From positions 239,830 through 303,829 of the forward strand of contig QHVH01000003.1 in the NCBI GenBank assembly GCA_003222245.1: DNA of 64,000 nt, in the 5' to 3' direction. A program made the position numbers and the translations under genes. This document shows, piece by piece, positions 46,129 through 56,223 of this stretch. The notes beneath the pieces were generated by a model. It had not been told where the DNA came from and did no database searches. It saw only the letters and a list, made by a program, of their open reading frames with translations. Position 1 is the stretch's first letter, and every line of letters begins with the position of its first letter. This DNA is from Blastocatellia bacterium AA13. Lineage in GTDB: Bacteria; Acidobacteriota; Blastocatellia; UBA7656.

Positions 46129-46426
46129 GGTCAGGAACCTACGTGCATCCCTCATTGGTCGTCAAGCACAGAGTAAACCGATCAATGTGAGCCTGAGGCA
46201 GCCGCACTTTTCTTGCCATTCGACACCCGAATTAGGCGGAATCTTCTATTCGAGTAAATATCAGCCTTTAGGCAAGGACTTAAATCGGACGTCCAGGCCT
46301 CCTAAACGTGCCGTGGTATTACAAACACTGTCACCCGGGTCTTCGCTTGCAGCCGGAATAGTCTCCGTGAGACAACGTTGCACCTTCGCAGGCAGGGCTT
46401 GCCCTTGAACAGTTGCATATAACTTC

Positions 46427-47527
46427 TCACTCCTCGCAAGACGGCGCGTGAAACTCCGATAGCAATTCGTCAGGCAGTCTCATACTTGCCGCGCCTATTC
46501 GGCTATCGGCCATTCCATAGTACACATCGATCCGCTCCGGCTGACCAAGGTCCTTACGCTGATCAAGACCAGTGGGGAACACCACGTTTGCCACTGCTCC
46601 GTCGCGTTCAGGCGGCAGCTCGGGGCTTAATATCGGTAATGAAGATCGGTATTGAATGAAACGCGGATGTTCACGGGACAACACGAACGCTCCCGCGGAG
46701 TAACGCAGGCGCTTTCCAGCGGCCGACTCGCCGGGAGTATCACATACACCGTGATAGATCAGCAGCCAGCCATGTCGCGTCAGGACCGGAGGCGTTCCTC
46801 CGCCAATCTTCAGCCTCTCCCAATAAGCGACCGGGCACGCCAGACGATGATGAGACTCGAATCTGTGCAGGTGTCTATAACTATATTCGCCTTTATCAAG
46901 CGGCGAGTATGAAATCCACATGCTCTCGCGGTGAATGTCCATCTCGCGCGAAACAGGTTCCTGCACAGTCTCGTGAGGCTCAGTTCCTGGAAACAGCGGG
47001 CGATGTATCATCGCCAGCGCCGGAACCCCTTCGACGTCCGAAATGGCAACCGGAAAAAGCACCGCATCCTTATTATCGATGCCGTTGAAATCCAGACCAT
47101 TGTACGGCTCAAACGTAGCGAGTCCGATTCGCTCCCAGTTAAAAAGATCCTTCGAAATTGCCAGGGCGATTCGCGGGCCCGCGGCCGAAAACGCGGTGTA
47201 TGTCATCACGTAGCTGGCAAGCGGCTCAACAAAGGTGATGCGTGGATCTTCGCAGCCGCCGCCGTCGGGGCGCTTCTCGTATTCAGCCTCCGGTTCGAGC
47301 GCGACGCCGAGCCTCTCAACACCCTCCGGATCCCCCGCTTTGTTGAAACGCACGCGAGCTATGCCGATGCGTGAATAATTTCCGGCCGCAACCATGCGAG
47401 GAAAGATATAGACGTTCCCGTCTGGTCCTCTCGCGACGCCGGGATTGAGCACGCCTTCAACCTCGAGACTGTTGCCGGGCTCAGGCGCCATAATCATACC
47501 GAGCCGATTTAATTCAAAAGGGATCAT
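46427..47527 (-). CDS. Glycoside hydrolase family 130 (mannoside phosphorylase-like)
   Basis: 366 residues from ATG 47527. The frame extends 27 codons further, but that part contains a TATAAT box (47561-47566), so it is more likely promoter. GH130 five-bladed propeller features: VLNPGVARGPDG, RMVAAGNYSRIGIARV, CEDPRIT, YVMTYTAFS, NKDAVLFP, MIHRP, WLLIYHGV and FPTGLD. GH130 enzymes phosphorolyse beta-mannosides. There is no signal peptide, so substrate is used in the cytoplasm. No other carbohydrate genes adjoin it. Confidence 0.9.
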   Translation of the reverse strand: MIPFELNRLGMIMAPEPGNSLEVEGVLNPGVARGPDGNVYIFPRMVAAGNYSRIGIARVRFNKAGDPEGVERLGVALEPEAEYEKRPDGGGCEDPRITFVEPLASYVMTYTAFSAAGPRIALAISKDLFNWERIGLATFEPYNGLDFNGIDNKDAVLFPVAISDVEGVPALAMIHRPLFPGTEPHETVQEPVSREMDIHRESMWISYSPLDKGEYSYRHLHRFESHHRLACPVAYWERLKIGGGTPPVLTRHGWLLIYHGVCDTPGESAAGKRLRYSAGAFVLSREHPRFIQYRSSLPILSPELPPERDGAVANVVFPTGLDQRKDLGQPERIDVYYGMADSRIGAASMRLPDELLSEFHAPSCEE

Positions 47528-47744
47528 ATTTTCACGCTCGCTGCGGTCCTGGTCTCCGCCATTATACGCGACAATAAGTTGAATTGAGATCACCGGTCGG
47601 CTTATCATCTCACAAATTCGATAGCAGCCTATCGAGATATTGGCGGTGACCAGATTGTTCCGCTCAGTTTGAAAGAGAAGAGGAACGAATCGACCAGATC
47701 AGTTTTTCTGGTTGCAGAACGCGCACATCTGATGGAGGGTTTCA

Positions 47745-48353
47745 ATGAGCGATCTTGCATTAATCGAAGCAGTCAAGAACGGGAACTCCGCGGCGGTTCG
47801 GTCGTCGATCGAAAGCGGCGCAAACGTGAATCAACAGGACGACCAGGGGTGGACGCCGCTGAATTTCGCGGCAGGCAAAGGGAACCTCGAAATTGTAAAG
47901 CTGCTGGTGGAAAACGGCGCGGACATTTTTAAGGTCGGCCGCGACACGAGAACTCCATACATGATCGCGCTGGCCGCCGGCCGCGTCTCGGTCGCGAAAT
48001 ATCTGCGAGAGCTGGAAGATGCCTATCCGGGTGAAAAGCCTAAACGGCCGGAGCGTCCATACTGCAAGGCGTACCAACTGGAAGAGCTCAGGAAATATCC
48101 CAATTGGAGCGAGAGCCGGATCAACTGGAAGGAAAAAGCAGACAGCACGTCCGGAACCTCGGACGCCGGCTCCGACGATGACATAGTTTTCATTCATCAA
48201 GATTTCACCGTTACAAAATCGATCTGGCATGACGAAAACATTATCTTCAACGCGGTTGATCCTGCCTGGCAGGAATTCTGCGCGAACACGTTGAAATTCA
48301 AGGCGCCGGACGATCTCGATCTCATTGTCGCAAACGAAGCGGCGGAGGCATGA
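47745..48353 (+). CDS. Ankyrin-repeat protein with unknown C-terminal domain
   Basis: 202 residues; GGAGGG precedes ATG. Residues 1-100 hold three ankyrin repeats ([75 protein letters not shown] in pieces). A linker leads to a compact C-terminal part (about 145-195) with [17 protein letters not shown] and [11 protein letters not shown], which I cannot assign to a family. No signal peptide. The MbtH-fusion gene starts 40 bases later, so the two are probably one operon. Confidence 0.87.
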   Translation: MSDLALIEAVKNGNSAAVRSSIESGANVNQQDDQGWTPLNFAAGKGNLEIVKLLVENGADIFKVGRDTRTPYMIALAAGRVSVAKYLRELEDAYPGEKPKRPERPYCKAYQLEELRKYPNWSESRINWKEKADSTSGTSDAGSDDDIVFIHQDFTVTKSIWHDENIIFNAVDPAWQEFCANTLKFKAPDDLDLIVANEAAEA

Positions 48354-48393
48354 AAGCGCATTTCGATACAACCACATTAGGAGGTCGACACAA

Positions 48394-48996
48394 ATGAGCT
48401 GGAACGATCCTGACAGGGAAGACACCACTATCTACAAGGTCGTGGTCAACCACGAAGAGCAGTACTCCATTTGGCCCGAATACAAAGAAAATCCGCTCGG
48501 CTGGAAAGACGTTGGCAAAGTGGGACAAAAGCCGGAGTGTCTCGCCTATATCAAGGAAGTGTGGACGGACATGAGGCCCTTGAGTCTTCGAAAGAAGATG
48601 GAGGAAATGGCAAAGAATCCGCCTCCCCCGCCGCCTCCTCCTGATCCGAACAGGCCTCGCGAAAAGAGCCTGGTCGACCGGCTGTGCGAGGGCGACCATC
48701 CAGTGGAAGCAGGGCTGCGGCCCGAGAAAACGGTCAAGTTGTTCAAGGATGCGATTGACCGCGGCTACGTTCACGTCAAGTTCACCGACACCAAGGGCGG
48801 CACCGAGCTTGGAGTTCGGCTGGACAGAGACCTCTGCGATTTCACGAAGGCTGACTTTGAAAATGGTACGGGCGACGTTCACGTCGAGGGAGGCCTGACA
48901 TTGGATTATGTCAAAGTCAGGTGCGTCGCCGACATCAATCTCGGCAGCCTCGAAGGTCGCGGCCACCTCGTCAAGGTCGAGGCCTCGGGCAACTGA
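48394..48996 (+). CDS. MbtH-like protein fused to an unknown C-terminal domain
   Basis: 200 residues; AGGAGG is upstream of ATG. Residues 10-68 match MbtH proteins closely: [10 protein letters not shown] (N19, W27), ENPLGW (W37), and [14 protein letters not shown] (W57), all signature residues kept. MbtH proteins are 65-75 residue chaperones of adenylation domains in nonribosomal peptide synthetases. Here a run of eight Pro (about 76-83) links to a 110-residue domain ([21 protein letters not shown] onward, and [14 protein letters not shown]) that I do not recognise. No synthetase is in the window. It follows the ankyrin gene by 40 bases. Confidence 0.85.
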   Translation: MSWNDPDREDTTIYKVVVNHEEQYSIWPEYKENPLGWKDVGKVGQKPECLAYIKEVWTDMRPLSLRKKMEEMAKNPPPPPPPPDPNRPREKSLVDRLCEGDHPVEAGLRPEKTVKLFKDAIDRGYVHVKFTDTKGGTELGVRLDRDLCDFTKADFENGTGDVHVEGGLTLDYVKVRCVADINLGSLEGRGHLVKVEASGN

Positions 48997-49513
48997 AGTC
49001 ACCGGGCTTCACTCAAGCCGCAAGTCTTACCCGATCATCATATGGGCGGCTCTTGATGAGCCGCCCGCCTCGACTATGTGTTTCTTCCTCGGTGTGGCGC
49101 CGAAGCCGCTTTTTTCGCGCTTTCAGCGATGATAGTGCATTGGGACTGGCACGGGAGAGACGCGCTTCTGGCTTGCGCCTGACTGTTTTATGGTCAACCC
49201 TTCGGGCCTGCTTGAGTATTCAAAACACTTCAAAAGAGACGTCAGCCTCGGTCTAAGACTAAGGGAGCGTTAAGAAATAACATCCCGGCTTTGCCTCCTG
49301 GCCTCGGCGCGGCCTTTGATTTATAGCCGTGTACTTCAGCGAAGCTGGGCGGTGGCTATCTAGATTCGGCAATGTATAATAGTGGTTCCGTTCAATGGCC
49401 GACGACGAGGACCCCGATTAAATCAAGCAAGTGGACTGCGGGGATCTAATGTCTCGCTTTATGATCCCGCGAGGCGCCACTAATGGAGAAATCCAGGAGG
49501 CGTAATAGTAAAC
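48997..49513. other. Intergenic region with a hairpin
   Basis: 517 bases. A strong hairpin lies at 49044-49066, and a TATAAT box at 49375-49380 without a good -35. No gene or riboswitch could be supported before the MetE-like gene. Confidence 0.4.
49044..49066 (+). terminator. GC-rich hairpin after the MbtH-fusion gene, no T-run
   Basis: GGGCGGCTC-TTGAT-GAGCCGCCC forms a perfect 9-bp stem with 5-base loop, 48 bases after the stop codon. A U-tract is missing, so termination is plausible but not assured. Confidence 0.4.
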
Positions 49514-50572
49514 ATGATCCCAACCGAACCTGTCGGAAGCATTCCAAGACCGCTTGAGCTGATTGACGCCATAAAAAAGCGAGGCGGGGCCGATCCCTCG
49601 CTGAACAATATTTTCGAAGACGCTATCCGCGAGACGATCGAGCAACTCGAGGCAACGGGTTCACCTGTGGTGACGGACGGAGAGCAGAGCAAATATCACA
49701 ATTTCTGGACGTACTGCGTAGAGGGTCTTCCGAACTCCGCGCAGGATGGTTTCAAGATTCCGTTCGAGGCCGGTCACACTCGTCGAATGTTGCGTCTGAC
49801 ACAGGGTCCATTTCGTTACCAGACTCAGGCCGATAAATACCTCGAAGTCGCTTTGCGCTATGCCCACGTGCCGGTAAAGCAGGCGGTGATCTCGCCTTCC
49901 GCATTGAGTCTTATGTATCCCGCGGAAGAGATCCCCGGTTACTCCCGCGAAGAGTTCATCGAAGACCTGGTGCGGGAGCACGAGACCGAGGTTCGCAACT
50001 GCCTGGAAAAAGGCGCCCACAAAGTCCAGATCGATTTCACGGAGGGACGCCTGGCGGTCAAGATCGATCCATCCGGGCATCTCCTTCACAGTTTTATAGA
50101 CCTGAATAATCTGGCGCTGTCGCGATTCACGGCGGAAGAACGCAGCCGTATTGGAGTGCATACGTGTCCCGGCGGAGACATGGACTCTACTCACAGCGCC
50201 GACGTGGATTACGCGGAGCTGCTGCCGAGCCTGTTCGAACTCAAAGTGGGAAATTTCTGCATTGCGCTGGCCGGCGAACAAGATCGAACGAGAGTATTGA
50301 AGATCATTCGCCGTTACATGCAGCCTGATCAGCGTATATTCGTAGGCGTGGTAGCCCCAATCGATCCCCGCGTCGAGACCCCTGAAGAAATTCGCGACAG
50401 AATATTAGAAGCATCGCGGTATATACCCACCGAGCAATTGGGAACCACCGACGATTGCGGGTTCTCACCTTTTTTTGATGATACGTCAACCTCTCGCGAA
50501 ACAGCATTCGCCAAGATAAAGGCGCGCGTCCTCGGAACGGCGCTCGCGGATCAGGAGATCAGAGGCGCGTAG
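49514..50572 (+). CDS. MetE-like (cobalamin-independent methionine synthase C-terminal family) methyltransferase
   Basis: 352 residues; GGAGG lies about 14 bases before ATG. The UROD/MetE-like barrel is seen in TEPVGSIPRP at the start, VTDGEQSK, KVQIDFTEGRLA, GVHTCPGGDMD (His and Cys zinc ligands) and LGTTDDCGFSPF (second Cys). It is half the length of MetE and lacks the N-terminal half, like the short methylcobalamin- or xenobiotic-linked homologues. The methyl donor is unknown. The large kinase gene begins at the very next base. Confidence 0.88.
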   Translation: MIPTEPVGSIPRPLELIDAIKKRGGADPSLNNIFEDAIRETIEQLEATGSPVVTDGEQSKYHNFWTYCVEGLPNSAQDGFKIPFEAGHTRRMLRLTQGPFRYQTQADKYLEVALRYAHVPVKQAVISPSALSLMYPAEEIPGYSREEFIEDLVREHETEVRNCLEKGAHKVQIDFTEGRLAVKIDPSGHLLHSFIDLNNLALSRFTAEERSRIGVHTCPGGDMDSTHSADVDYAELLPSLFELKVGNFCIALAGEQDRTRVLKIIRRYMQPDQRIFVGVVAPIDPRVETPEEIRDRILEASRYIPTEQLGTTDDCGFSPFFDDTSTSRETAFAKIKARVLGTALADQEIRGA

Positions 50573-53500
50573 ATGAAGCCTGAAGACGAAGAGAGTCTGC
50601 TCCGTTCGGTCGCCCTCCAAAATGCAAAGAGCATCCTCCGCGCGCGGCGCCGCGCTGAAGAGGAACTCGTGCGAGCAAAAGAAGCTCTCGAGGACAGAAC
50701 CCGAGCGCTTGCTCAATCGCTTGCAAGCATGCGGGCGACGCTTGAATCGACAACCGACGGCATTTTGGTAACCGACAACCGCGGCAAGGTGACCGACTTA
50801 AACGAGAAGTTCGTCCAGATGTGGCGGATCCCCCGCGAGGCCCTTGATGCTCGAGAGCATCGCCGGTTATTGGAGTTGACCAGCGAAAACTTCGAACAAC
50901 CGGCGGAATTCCTGAGCCGAATCGAGGAGATCTACCGAACCTCTCCGCCCGAGAGCTATGACATGCTGGAACTGTCGAACGGCCGGGTATTCGAACGGTT
51001 CTCACGCATCCGATTTGTCGAAGAGAAGAACGCGGGAAGAGTGTGGAGCTTTCGCGACATCACCGACGCTCGCGCGGCTGAACGGACGCTCAGAGAGCAG
51101 TCCGAATGGCTGCGCGTGACGCTGGCGAGCATAGGCGATGCGGTTATCAGTACCGACACCGAAGGAAGAGTTGTTTTTCTCAACGGCGTCGCACAGGCGC
51201 TGACCGGATGGAACCAGCAGGAAGCCGAAGGCCGCCCCCTCACTGAAATATTCCGAATCATAAACGAGGAGACGCGGAGACCGGTTGCCGATCCCGCAAG
51301 CAGGGCGCTCGCCGACGGCTCAATCGTCGGTATCGCCAATCACACGATTCTGATCGCGCGCGATGGTTCCGAAATTCTGATAGACGACAGCGCTTCTCCG
51401 ATCCGGGACAACGACGGCCGCGTGCTCGGAGTTGTGCTGGCATTTCGCGACATCACTGAGCGAAAGGCGAGGGAAATTGCTCTACAACGCAGCGAACGCG
51501 ATCTCTCCGAGTTCTTCGAGAATGCGTCGGTGGGTTTGCACTGGGTCGGTCCCGACGGAACGATACTGCGCGTAAACCGCACCGAACTCGAGATGCTCGG
51601 CTATACGCGCGAAGAATATATCGGGCGTAACATAGCCGAATTCCATGTCGACGCCGAGATCATCGCCGATGTCTTGCGCCGCCTGCACGCAGGGGAGGAG
51701 CTGAGAGATTACGAGGCGCGAATGCGCTGCAAGGACGGCTCAATCAGCCATGTTCTGATCAACTCCAACGTCCTGTGGGACAACGGAGAGTTCGTGCACA
51801 CACGCTGCTTCACCCGCGATGTCACCGACAGAAAGCTGGTGGAAGAAACGCAGTTGCGGCTGGCGGCAATTGTGGAATCCTCGGACGACGCGATCATAAG
51901 CACGACGATGGACAACGAGATCCTCTCGTGGAATGCGGGCGCCGAGCGTCTATTCGCCTATAAGCAGGAAGAGATGATCGGCAAGCCGGCCGTCCTTCTT
52001 CATCCGCCCGATTTTCAATACGAGGAGCACATAATTCTGGAGCGGCTGCGCCGCGGACAGCGAATCGAGCCTTACGAAACCGTTCGCATGTCCAAGAATG
52101 GCAGGCGAATCGATGTCTCGCTCACCGTGTCGCCCGTCCGAAACGGGGCCGGACAATTGATCGGCGCGTCGAAGATCGTTCGCGATATTACCGCGCAGAA
52201 ACGGGCCGAGCAGCGCCTGATCCTACAGAACCACGTCACTCGCGCGCTGGCCGAATCGCACACGCTGAACGAGGCGGCTTCGAAAATTCTACGATCGATC
52301 TGCGAGCAGCTCGGATGGGATGTTGGAGCGATCTGGTATCTCGATCCGCTGAGCAAGACGCTGCAGTGTTCGGACGTTTGGCATTTGCCGTCGATCCGGA
52401 TACCTGAATTCGAGGCGGCCTCCCGTGGGATTAGTTTTCGGCCCGGCGTCGGGTTACCCGGCCGCGTATGGCTCAGCGCCGCGCCGGAATGGATTCCCGA
52501 CGTGACAAGCGATGGGAATTTTCCTCGAGCCCGCGCCGCCGAACAGGAAGGGCTTCACAGCGCATTCGCTCTTCCCATCGCCCTGAATAACGAAGTGCTC
52601 GGACTGGTCGAGTTCTTCAGTTGCGATGTCCGCGAGCGCGATGAAGATCTGCTGCGAGTGATGACCGCCGCCGGAAGCCAGATCGGACAGTTCATCGAGC
52701 GCAAACGCGCCGAAGAAGCGCTGCGCGACAGCGAAAGCCGCTTCCGTCTTATGGCCGAAACGATTCCGTCCATTCTGTGGACCACCGCGCCCGATGGAAC
52801 CATCACTTATATCAACGAACGCTGGTACGAATACTCCGCAATGTCCAAGGAGCAGCATGCGGGTCTGTGGTCCAACGTCGTGATCCATCGAGAAGACTAT
52901 CAGCGCTGCGTAGATGCCTGGGCGGGCGCGCTGGAAACGGGGATTGAGCTGGAACTCGAGCTGAGGTATCGCCGCGGTGACGGAGCGTATCGCTGGTTCG
53001 TAACTCGGTCCGTGCCCTTGCGCGATGAATCCGGTCCAATTGTTCAATGGTTCGGCACGACTACGGACATTCACGACCGCAAAACAGCCGAACAGACGTT
53101 CCGCTTCCTGGCGAGAGCCAGCATCACTCTCGCGGAGCTGGCCGACTATGAGAGCACGCTGCAGAAGGTCGCCAGCCTTGCCGTGCCCTCTTTTGCCGAT
53201 TGGTGCGCAGTGGACATGCTCGAAGCGGACGGCTCACTTCGCAGGCTCGCGATAACACACACGGATCCAAGCAAGGTGAGATTAGCTCGCGAGCTTTTTG
53301 ACCGCTATCCACCGTCGCCTTCCGACAGGCGCGGCGTTATGAGAGTCGCAATGACCGGAGAACCCGATTGGGTCGCGGCGATTCCAGACTCGCTTCTGCA
53401 CGATATAACAAAGTCTAAGGAACATCTTGAAATCGTGCGCCGGTTGGGCTTGAAATCTTACCTTTGTGTTCCGCTGGATTTGCACGGCCGAACACTCGGC

Positions 53501-54013
53501 GTGCTGACATTCGCGACCGCCGAATCGGGACGGATTTACGGAGAGAACGATCTCGCCGCCGCCGAGGATCTTGCTCATCGCGCTGCCATAGCCATCGAAA
53601 ACGCCAATCTCCTGTCGGCTCTCAAAGAAGGCGATCGTCGAAAGGACGAGTTCCTCGCCATGCTCGCTCACGAGCTGCGCAATCCGCTCGCGCCCATCCG
53701 CAGCTCGGTGCAGATCTTCAGAGAAGTCGACCCGCCCGCGCCCGAGCTTAAATGGGCGACCGACGTAATAGACCGGCAGGTGCGGCAGATGACAAGATTG
53801 GTAGACGACTTGCTGGATGTATCTCGCATCACGAGAGGCAAGATCGAGTTGCGCAAAGAGTCTGTCGACCTTGCGACTATTATCAACGGATTCGTTGATG
53901 CCAGCCGTCCGTTGATCGAGCAAATGGGTCACAAGCTCACGGTCACTATGCCCGGTCGGCCGATGTCGACCGTTCATTGGATCGCGCGGAAGGCGGCCTC
54001 GGAATCGGCCTGA
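50573..54013 (+). CDS. Multi-PAS/GAF hybrid histidine kinase, N-terminal part; ATPase domain disrupted
   Basis: 1146 codons to the premature stop. Order: coiled coil (15-50), four PAS domains (about 50-545), GAF (about 555-700), PAS (about 715-840), GAF (about 850-1020), then the HisKA dimerisation helix with phospho-acceptor His1033 in [12 protein letters not shown]. The ATPase domain begins ([17 protein letters not shown]) but stops at RPM; from 53966 the frame is wrong and ends at 54013. The remainder of the ATPase resumes in another phase. No membrane segment, so a soluble sensor. As read it cannot autophosphorylate, since the ATP-binding N and first G boxes are missing. Confidence 0.85.
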   Translation: MKPEDEESLLRSVALQNAKSILRARRRAEEELVRAKEALEDRTRALAQSLASMRATLESTTDGILVTDNRGKVTDLNEKFVQMWRIPREALDAREHRRLLELTSENFEQPAEFLSRIEEIYRTSPPESYDMLELSNGRVFERFSRIRFVEEKNAGRVWSFRDITDARAAERTLREQSEWLRVTLASIGDAVISTDTEGRVVFLNGVAQALTGWNQQEAEGRPLTEIFRIINEETRRPVADPASRALADGSIVGIANHTILIARDGSEILIDDSASPIRDNDGRVLGVVLAFRDITERKAREIALQRSERDLSEFFENASVGLHWVGPDGTILRVNRTELEMLGYTREEYIGRNIAEFHVDAEIIADVLRRLHAGEELRDYEARMRCKDGSISHVLINSNVLWDNGEFVHTRCFTRDVTDRKLVEETQLRLAAIVESSDDAIISTTMDNEILSWNAGAERLFAYKQEEMIGKPAVLLHPPDFQYEEHIILERLRRGQRIEPYETVRMSKNGRRIDVSLTVSPVRNGAGQLIGASKIVRDITAQKRAEQRLILQNHVTRALAESHTLNEAASKILRSICEQLGWDVGAIWYLDPLSKTLQCSDVWHLPSIRIPEFEAASRGISFRPGVGLPGRVWLSAAPEWIPDVTSDGNFPRARAAEQEGLHSAFALPIALNNEVLGLVEFFSCDVRERDEDLLRVMTAAGSQIGQFIERKRAEEALRDSESRFRLMAETIPSILWTTAPDGTITYINERWYEYSAMSKEQHAGLWSNVVIHREDYQRCVDAWAGALETGIELELELRYRRGDGAYRWFVTRSVPLRDESGPIVQWFGTTTDIHDRKTAEQTFRFLARASITLAELADYESTLQKVASLAVPSFADWCAVDMLEADGSLRRLAITHTDPSKVRLARELFDRYPPSPSDRRGVMRVAMTGEPDWVAAIPDSLLHDITKSKEHLEIVRRLGLKSYLCVPLDLHGRTLGVLTFATAESGRIYGENDLAAAEDLAHRAAIAIENANLLSALKEGDRRKDEFLAMLAHELRNPLAPIRSSVQIFREVDPPAPELKWATDVIDRQVRQMTRLVDDLLDVSRITRGKIELRKESVDLATIINGFVDASRPLIEQMGHKLTVTMPGRPMSTVHWIARKAASESA

Positions 54014-54567
54014 CTCTCGTTCGCCGGCTCGTGGAATTGCACGGCGGGAGTGTCGAAGCCCATAGCGACGGGATAGGGAAAGGCAGCGAATTCATCGTAC
54101 GCTTGCCGAAAACAGCCCAAGTTCCGGAAGGTAAATCTAGAGAATCAGCTAATGTCGACTCGGGAAGCGGGCAAACTCCGAAGCGGCGGATCCTTGTCGT
54201 GGATGATAACCAGGATGCGGCGGACAGCCTGGTAATGCTGCTAAGAATGCTGGGAAACGACGTTTGCACCGCGCGAGATGGTCTCGAAGCCGTCAACACA
54301 GCAGCGACATTCAACCCGGAGGTCGTACTGCTGGACATTGGGCTCCCGAAGCTCGACGGCTATGAAGCCGCGCGCCAAATCAGGACGCAACCCGCCGGCA
54401 CGGACATGGTCTTGATCGCATTGACCGGCTGGGGCCAGGAAGAAGATCGGCTTAGATCAAAGGAAGCAGGCTTCGACCATCACCTCACGAAACCTGTCGA
54501 CTTCGAATCGCTGCAAGATCTGCTGTCGAATACGAAGCGCCCAGAAGGAGGCCTGCCAAACGGTTAG
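53977..54567 (+). CDS. Histidine kinase remnant: end of ATPase domain plus receiver domain
   Basis: The frame is kinase-like from 53965 ([11 protein letters not shown]) and a TTG at 53977 could serve as start. It holds the last ATPase box ([28 protein letters not shown]), a linker, and a complete receiver domain ([14 protein letters not shown], phospho-acceptor Asp in VVLLDIGLP, Lys in LTKPVD). It is clearly the C-terminal continuation of the kinase upstream, separated by a frameshifting deletion at about 53955-53970. There is no separate ribosome binding site, so it may not be made as an independent protein. Confidence 0.75.
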   Translation: MDRAEGGLGIGLTLVRRLVELHGGSVEAHSDGIGKGSEFIVRLPKTAQVPEGKSRESANVDSGSGQTPKRRILVVDDNQDAADSLVMLLRMLGNDVCTARDGLEAVNTAATFNPEVVLLDIGLPKLDGYEAARQIRTQPAGTDMVLIALTGWGQEEDRLRSKEAGFDHHLTKPVDFESLQDLLSNTKRPEGGLPNG

Positions 54568-55026
54568 CGTAGTGAAACGGTTCGTCATACCTTTTTGAAG
54601 AGCGCCGTTCTTCAGAGATCTTTTTATGAACCTTCTCGACGGTTCGAGTGAGTGCGCCAGATAGCATTTCTATCAATGTGATCGTTGATTTCAGTAGAAC
54701 AATGCTCGCTATCTTTTTGGTCGATTGATTACTGGAGAGAGCTCCTGAAAAAACTGAAGTAAGGCTATCTCGAGTTGTAAGAGGTTACTTTTTGATGATC
54801 CGTTAGGAGAACAGATATGAGAATCCGGCACGGTCGGCTGCCAATGAAAACGGCCTGCCTGGACTTGTTGCGCCGCGGAAATTTTGCTAATCTAGGCCCC
54901 GTTTCGACCGAAACACCCGCCAAGCGCGGTACTTATTTGCGATTGAGTGCGACCCGATTGAAACCAGGCCACCGTAAATACGGTTGGTTGAACCTCGGAA
55001 TTGAGAATTTATTCAGAGGAGACTCT
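54568..55026. other. Intergenic region before the Cys-rich cassette
   Basis: 459 bases. A second ATG at 54817 with AGGAG before it is in frame with the Cys-rich protein and would add 70 residues, but that stretch is basic and precedes the signal peptide, so I treat it as leader. No terminator with T-run seen after the kinase. Confidence 0.4.
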
Positions 55027-55329
55027 ATGACTAAGTTTACGAATCGCGCACTTGTAGTTGCAATTGCGTTAGCGGCCATGTGTTGGGCCGCCGTTCGTTC
55101 GGATATCAATCTGATCGGCAGCGCCAATGCTGCATGGTGCAAGGGGTGTTGTGGCACCAGCGCGGATTGCGCAGGTTCGATGGTCTGCTACAGGTCCTTT
55201 AGTGCGCCTCCGAGCTGGAGTCCTTGCGACAGCGGCGAGTTCAGCGGCTACTGCAACGACTCGAACAACCCGGGTTGGACATGTCCGGGAGGAGGAGACG
55301 GTAAAGGCCCGGGTGACATACTTCCGTAG
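55027..55329 (+). CDS. Small Cys-rich secreted protein
   Basis: 100 residues from ATG 55027, which has GAGGAG upstream and opens a signal peptide (ALVVAIALAAMCWAA, cleavage probably after ANA). The mature ~63 residues carry eight Cys (WCKGCC, ADCAGSMVC, SPC, GYC, WTC), enough for four disulfides, and end in a Gly-rich tail (GGGDGKGPGDILP). The pattern resembles small disulfide-knotted proteins but I recognise no family. A membrane thioredoxin-like protein is encoded next, suggesting help in disulfide formation. Confidence 0.8.
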   Translation: MTKFTNRALVVAIALAAMCWAAVRSDINLIGSANAAWCKGCCGTSADCAGSMVCYRSFSAPPSWSPCDSGEFSGYCNDSNNPGWTCPGGGDGKGPGDILP

Positions 55330-55418
55330 GTCAAAATTAGATTCGAGTAATGCGTAGCCGGACCTTCGACTGAGCACAGCGTTCTTACCGGGCGAATCCA
55401 TTGTCAGAGGAGGCGTCA

Positions 55419-56168
55419 TTGGACAATCTAGACGCGCTTGATCATAGAGTCTCAGTACAGGTAATGCAGGAAGATAGGGCTGGCAGAAATTGGTTTGCTC
55501 TAGTTCTGGTACTGCTGTTAAGCCTCTCCGTCGTAATAAACGTTCTTCAGACTCAGAAAATCATCGGCCTCAAGGCAGCAGTAAACTTCATGAAGGCCGA
55601 GATGACCGAGGCGCGCGAGCTACGAACGGGAGAGGCTATTCCTGTGCTTCGCGTGACGGACATAAATAACCGCGCTTTGGAGATCAGATGCGATGAGACT
55701 GACAGGCCGACAATTCTCTACATCTTCACTCCAACTTGCGTTTGGTGTACGCGAAATCTCAATAACATAAGAGAAATCTACAGCAAGGCTCGCGGCCGCT
55801 ACCGCATTTTGGGGCTATCACTTTCTGAAGAAGGCTTGGCAAGCTATGCCGCTCAGCATAGTATCAACTTCCCCCTTTACAAGAATCCATCGGCAGACGG
55901 CGATCTTATCAAGCGGCTAGGCGGCACGCCTCGAACTCTTATCGTTTCGCCTGATGGGAAGCTCATTGAGAACTGGTTTGGAGCGTACACGGGGAGTTTG
56001 AAGACACGAGTCGAAGAATACTTTGGATTTACGCTCCCCGGCGTTGCTGGCAAGGACTCGCCCGAGTCCGGCGATCGTACTGCAAACCGGCCTGATGCCA
56101 AAGCCTGTAGTGACTGTGACGTTAACTCGGATTCCAAAGGAAAGACTCAAACAATCGATACGCGGTAG
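55419..56168 (+). CDS. Membrane-anchored thioredoxin-like oxidoreductase (TlpA/MauD-like)
   Basis: 249 residues from TTG 55419, chosen because AGAGGAGG (55406-55413) is 5 bases upstream; the TTG at 55401 precedes that site. One membrane helix (about 24-46, WFALVLVLLLSLSVVINVL) is followed by a periplasmic redoxin domain: ILYIFTPTCVWCTRNL with active site C-V-W-C, LSLSEEGLASYA, and GGTPRTLIVSPDG with the cis-Pro loop. The tail (about 215-249) is hydrophilic with another Cys pair (CSDC). It sits between the Cys-rich protein and an unknown exported protein. Confidence 0.87.
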   Translation: MDNLDALDHRVSVQVMQEDRAGRNWFALVLVLLLSLSVVINVLQTQKIIGLKAAVNFMKAEMTEARELRTGEAIPVLRVTDINNRALEIRCDETDRPTILYIFTPTCVWCTRNLNNIREIYSKARGRYRILGLSLSEEGLASYAAQHSINFPLYKNPSADGDLIKRLGGTPRTLIVSPDGKLIENWFGAYTGSLKTRVEEYFGFTLPGVAGKDSPESGDRTANRPDAKACSDCDVNSDSKGKTQTIDTR

Positions 56169-56223
56169 GCGATTCTAGAGCTGGCAGCAATAGTTTATCA
56201 ATGGCTATTCAACCGGAGGATAT

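Noticed and set aside
49261..49513. Possible cobalamin or SAM riboswitch before the MetE-like gene
   Set aside because: Conserved boxes of these riboswitches (B12 box, SAM-I core) could not be found.
54817..55026. Longer start for the Cys-rich protein, with AGGAG before ATG 54817
   Set aside because: It would put 70 basic residues in front of an otherwise perfect signal peptide that has its own GAGGAG site at ATG 55027.
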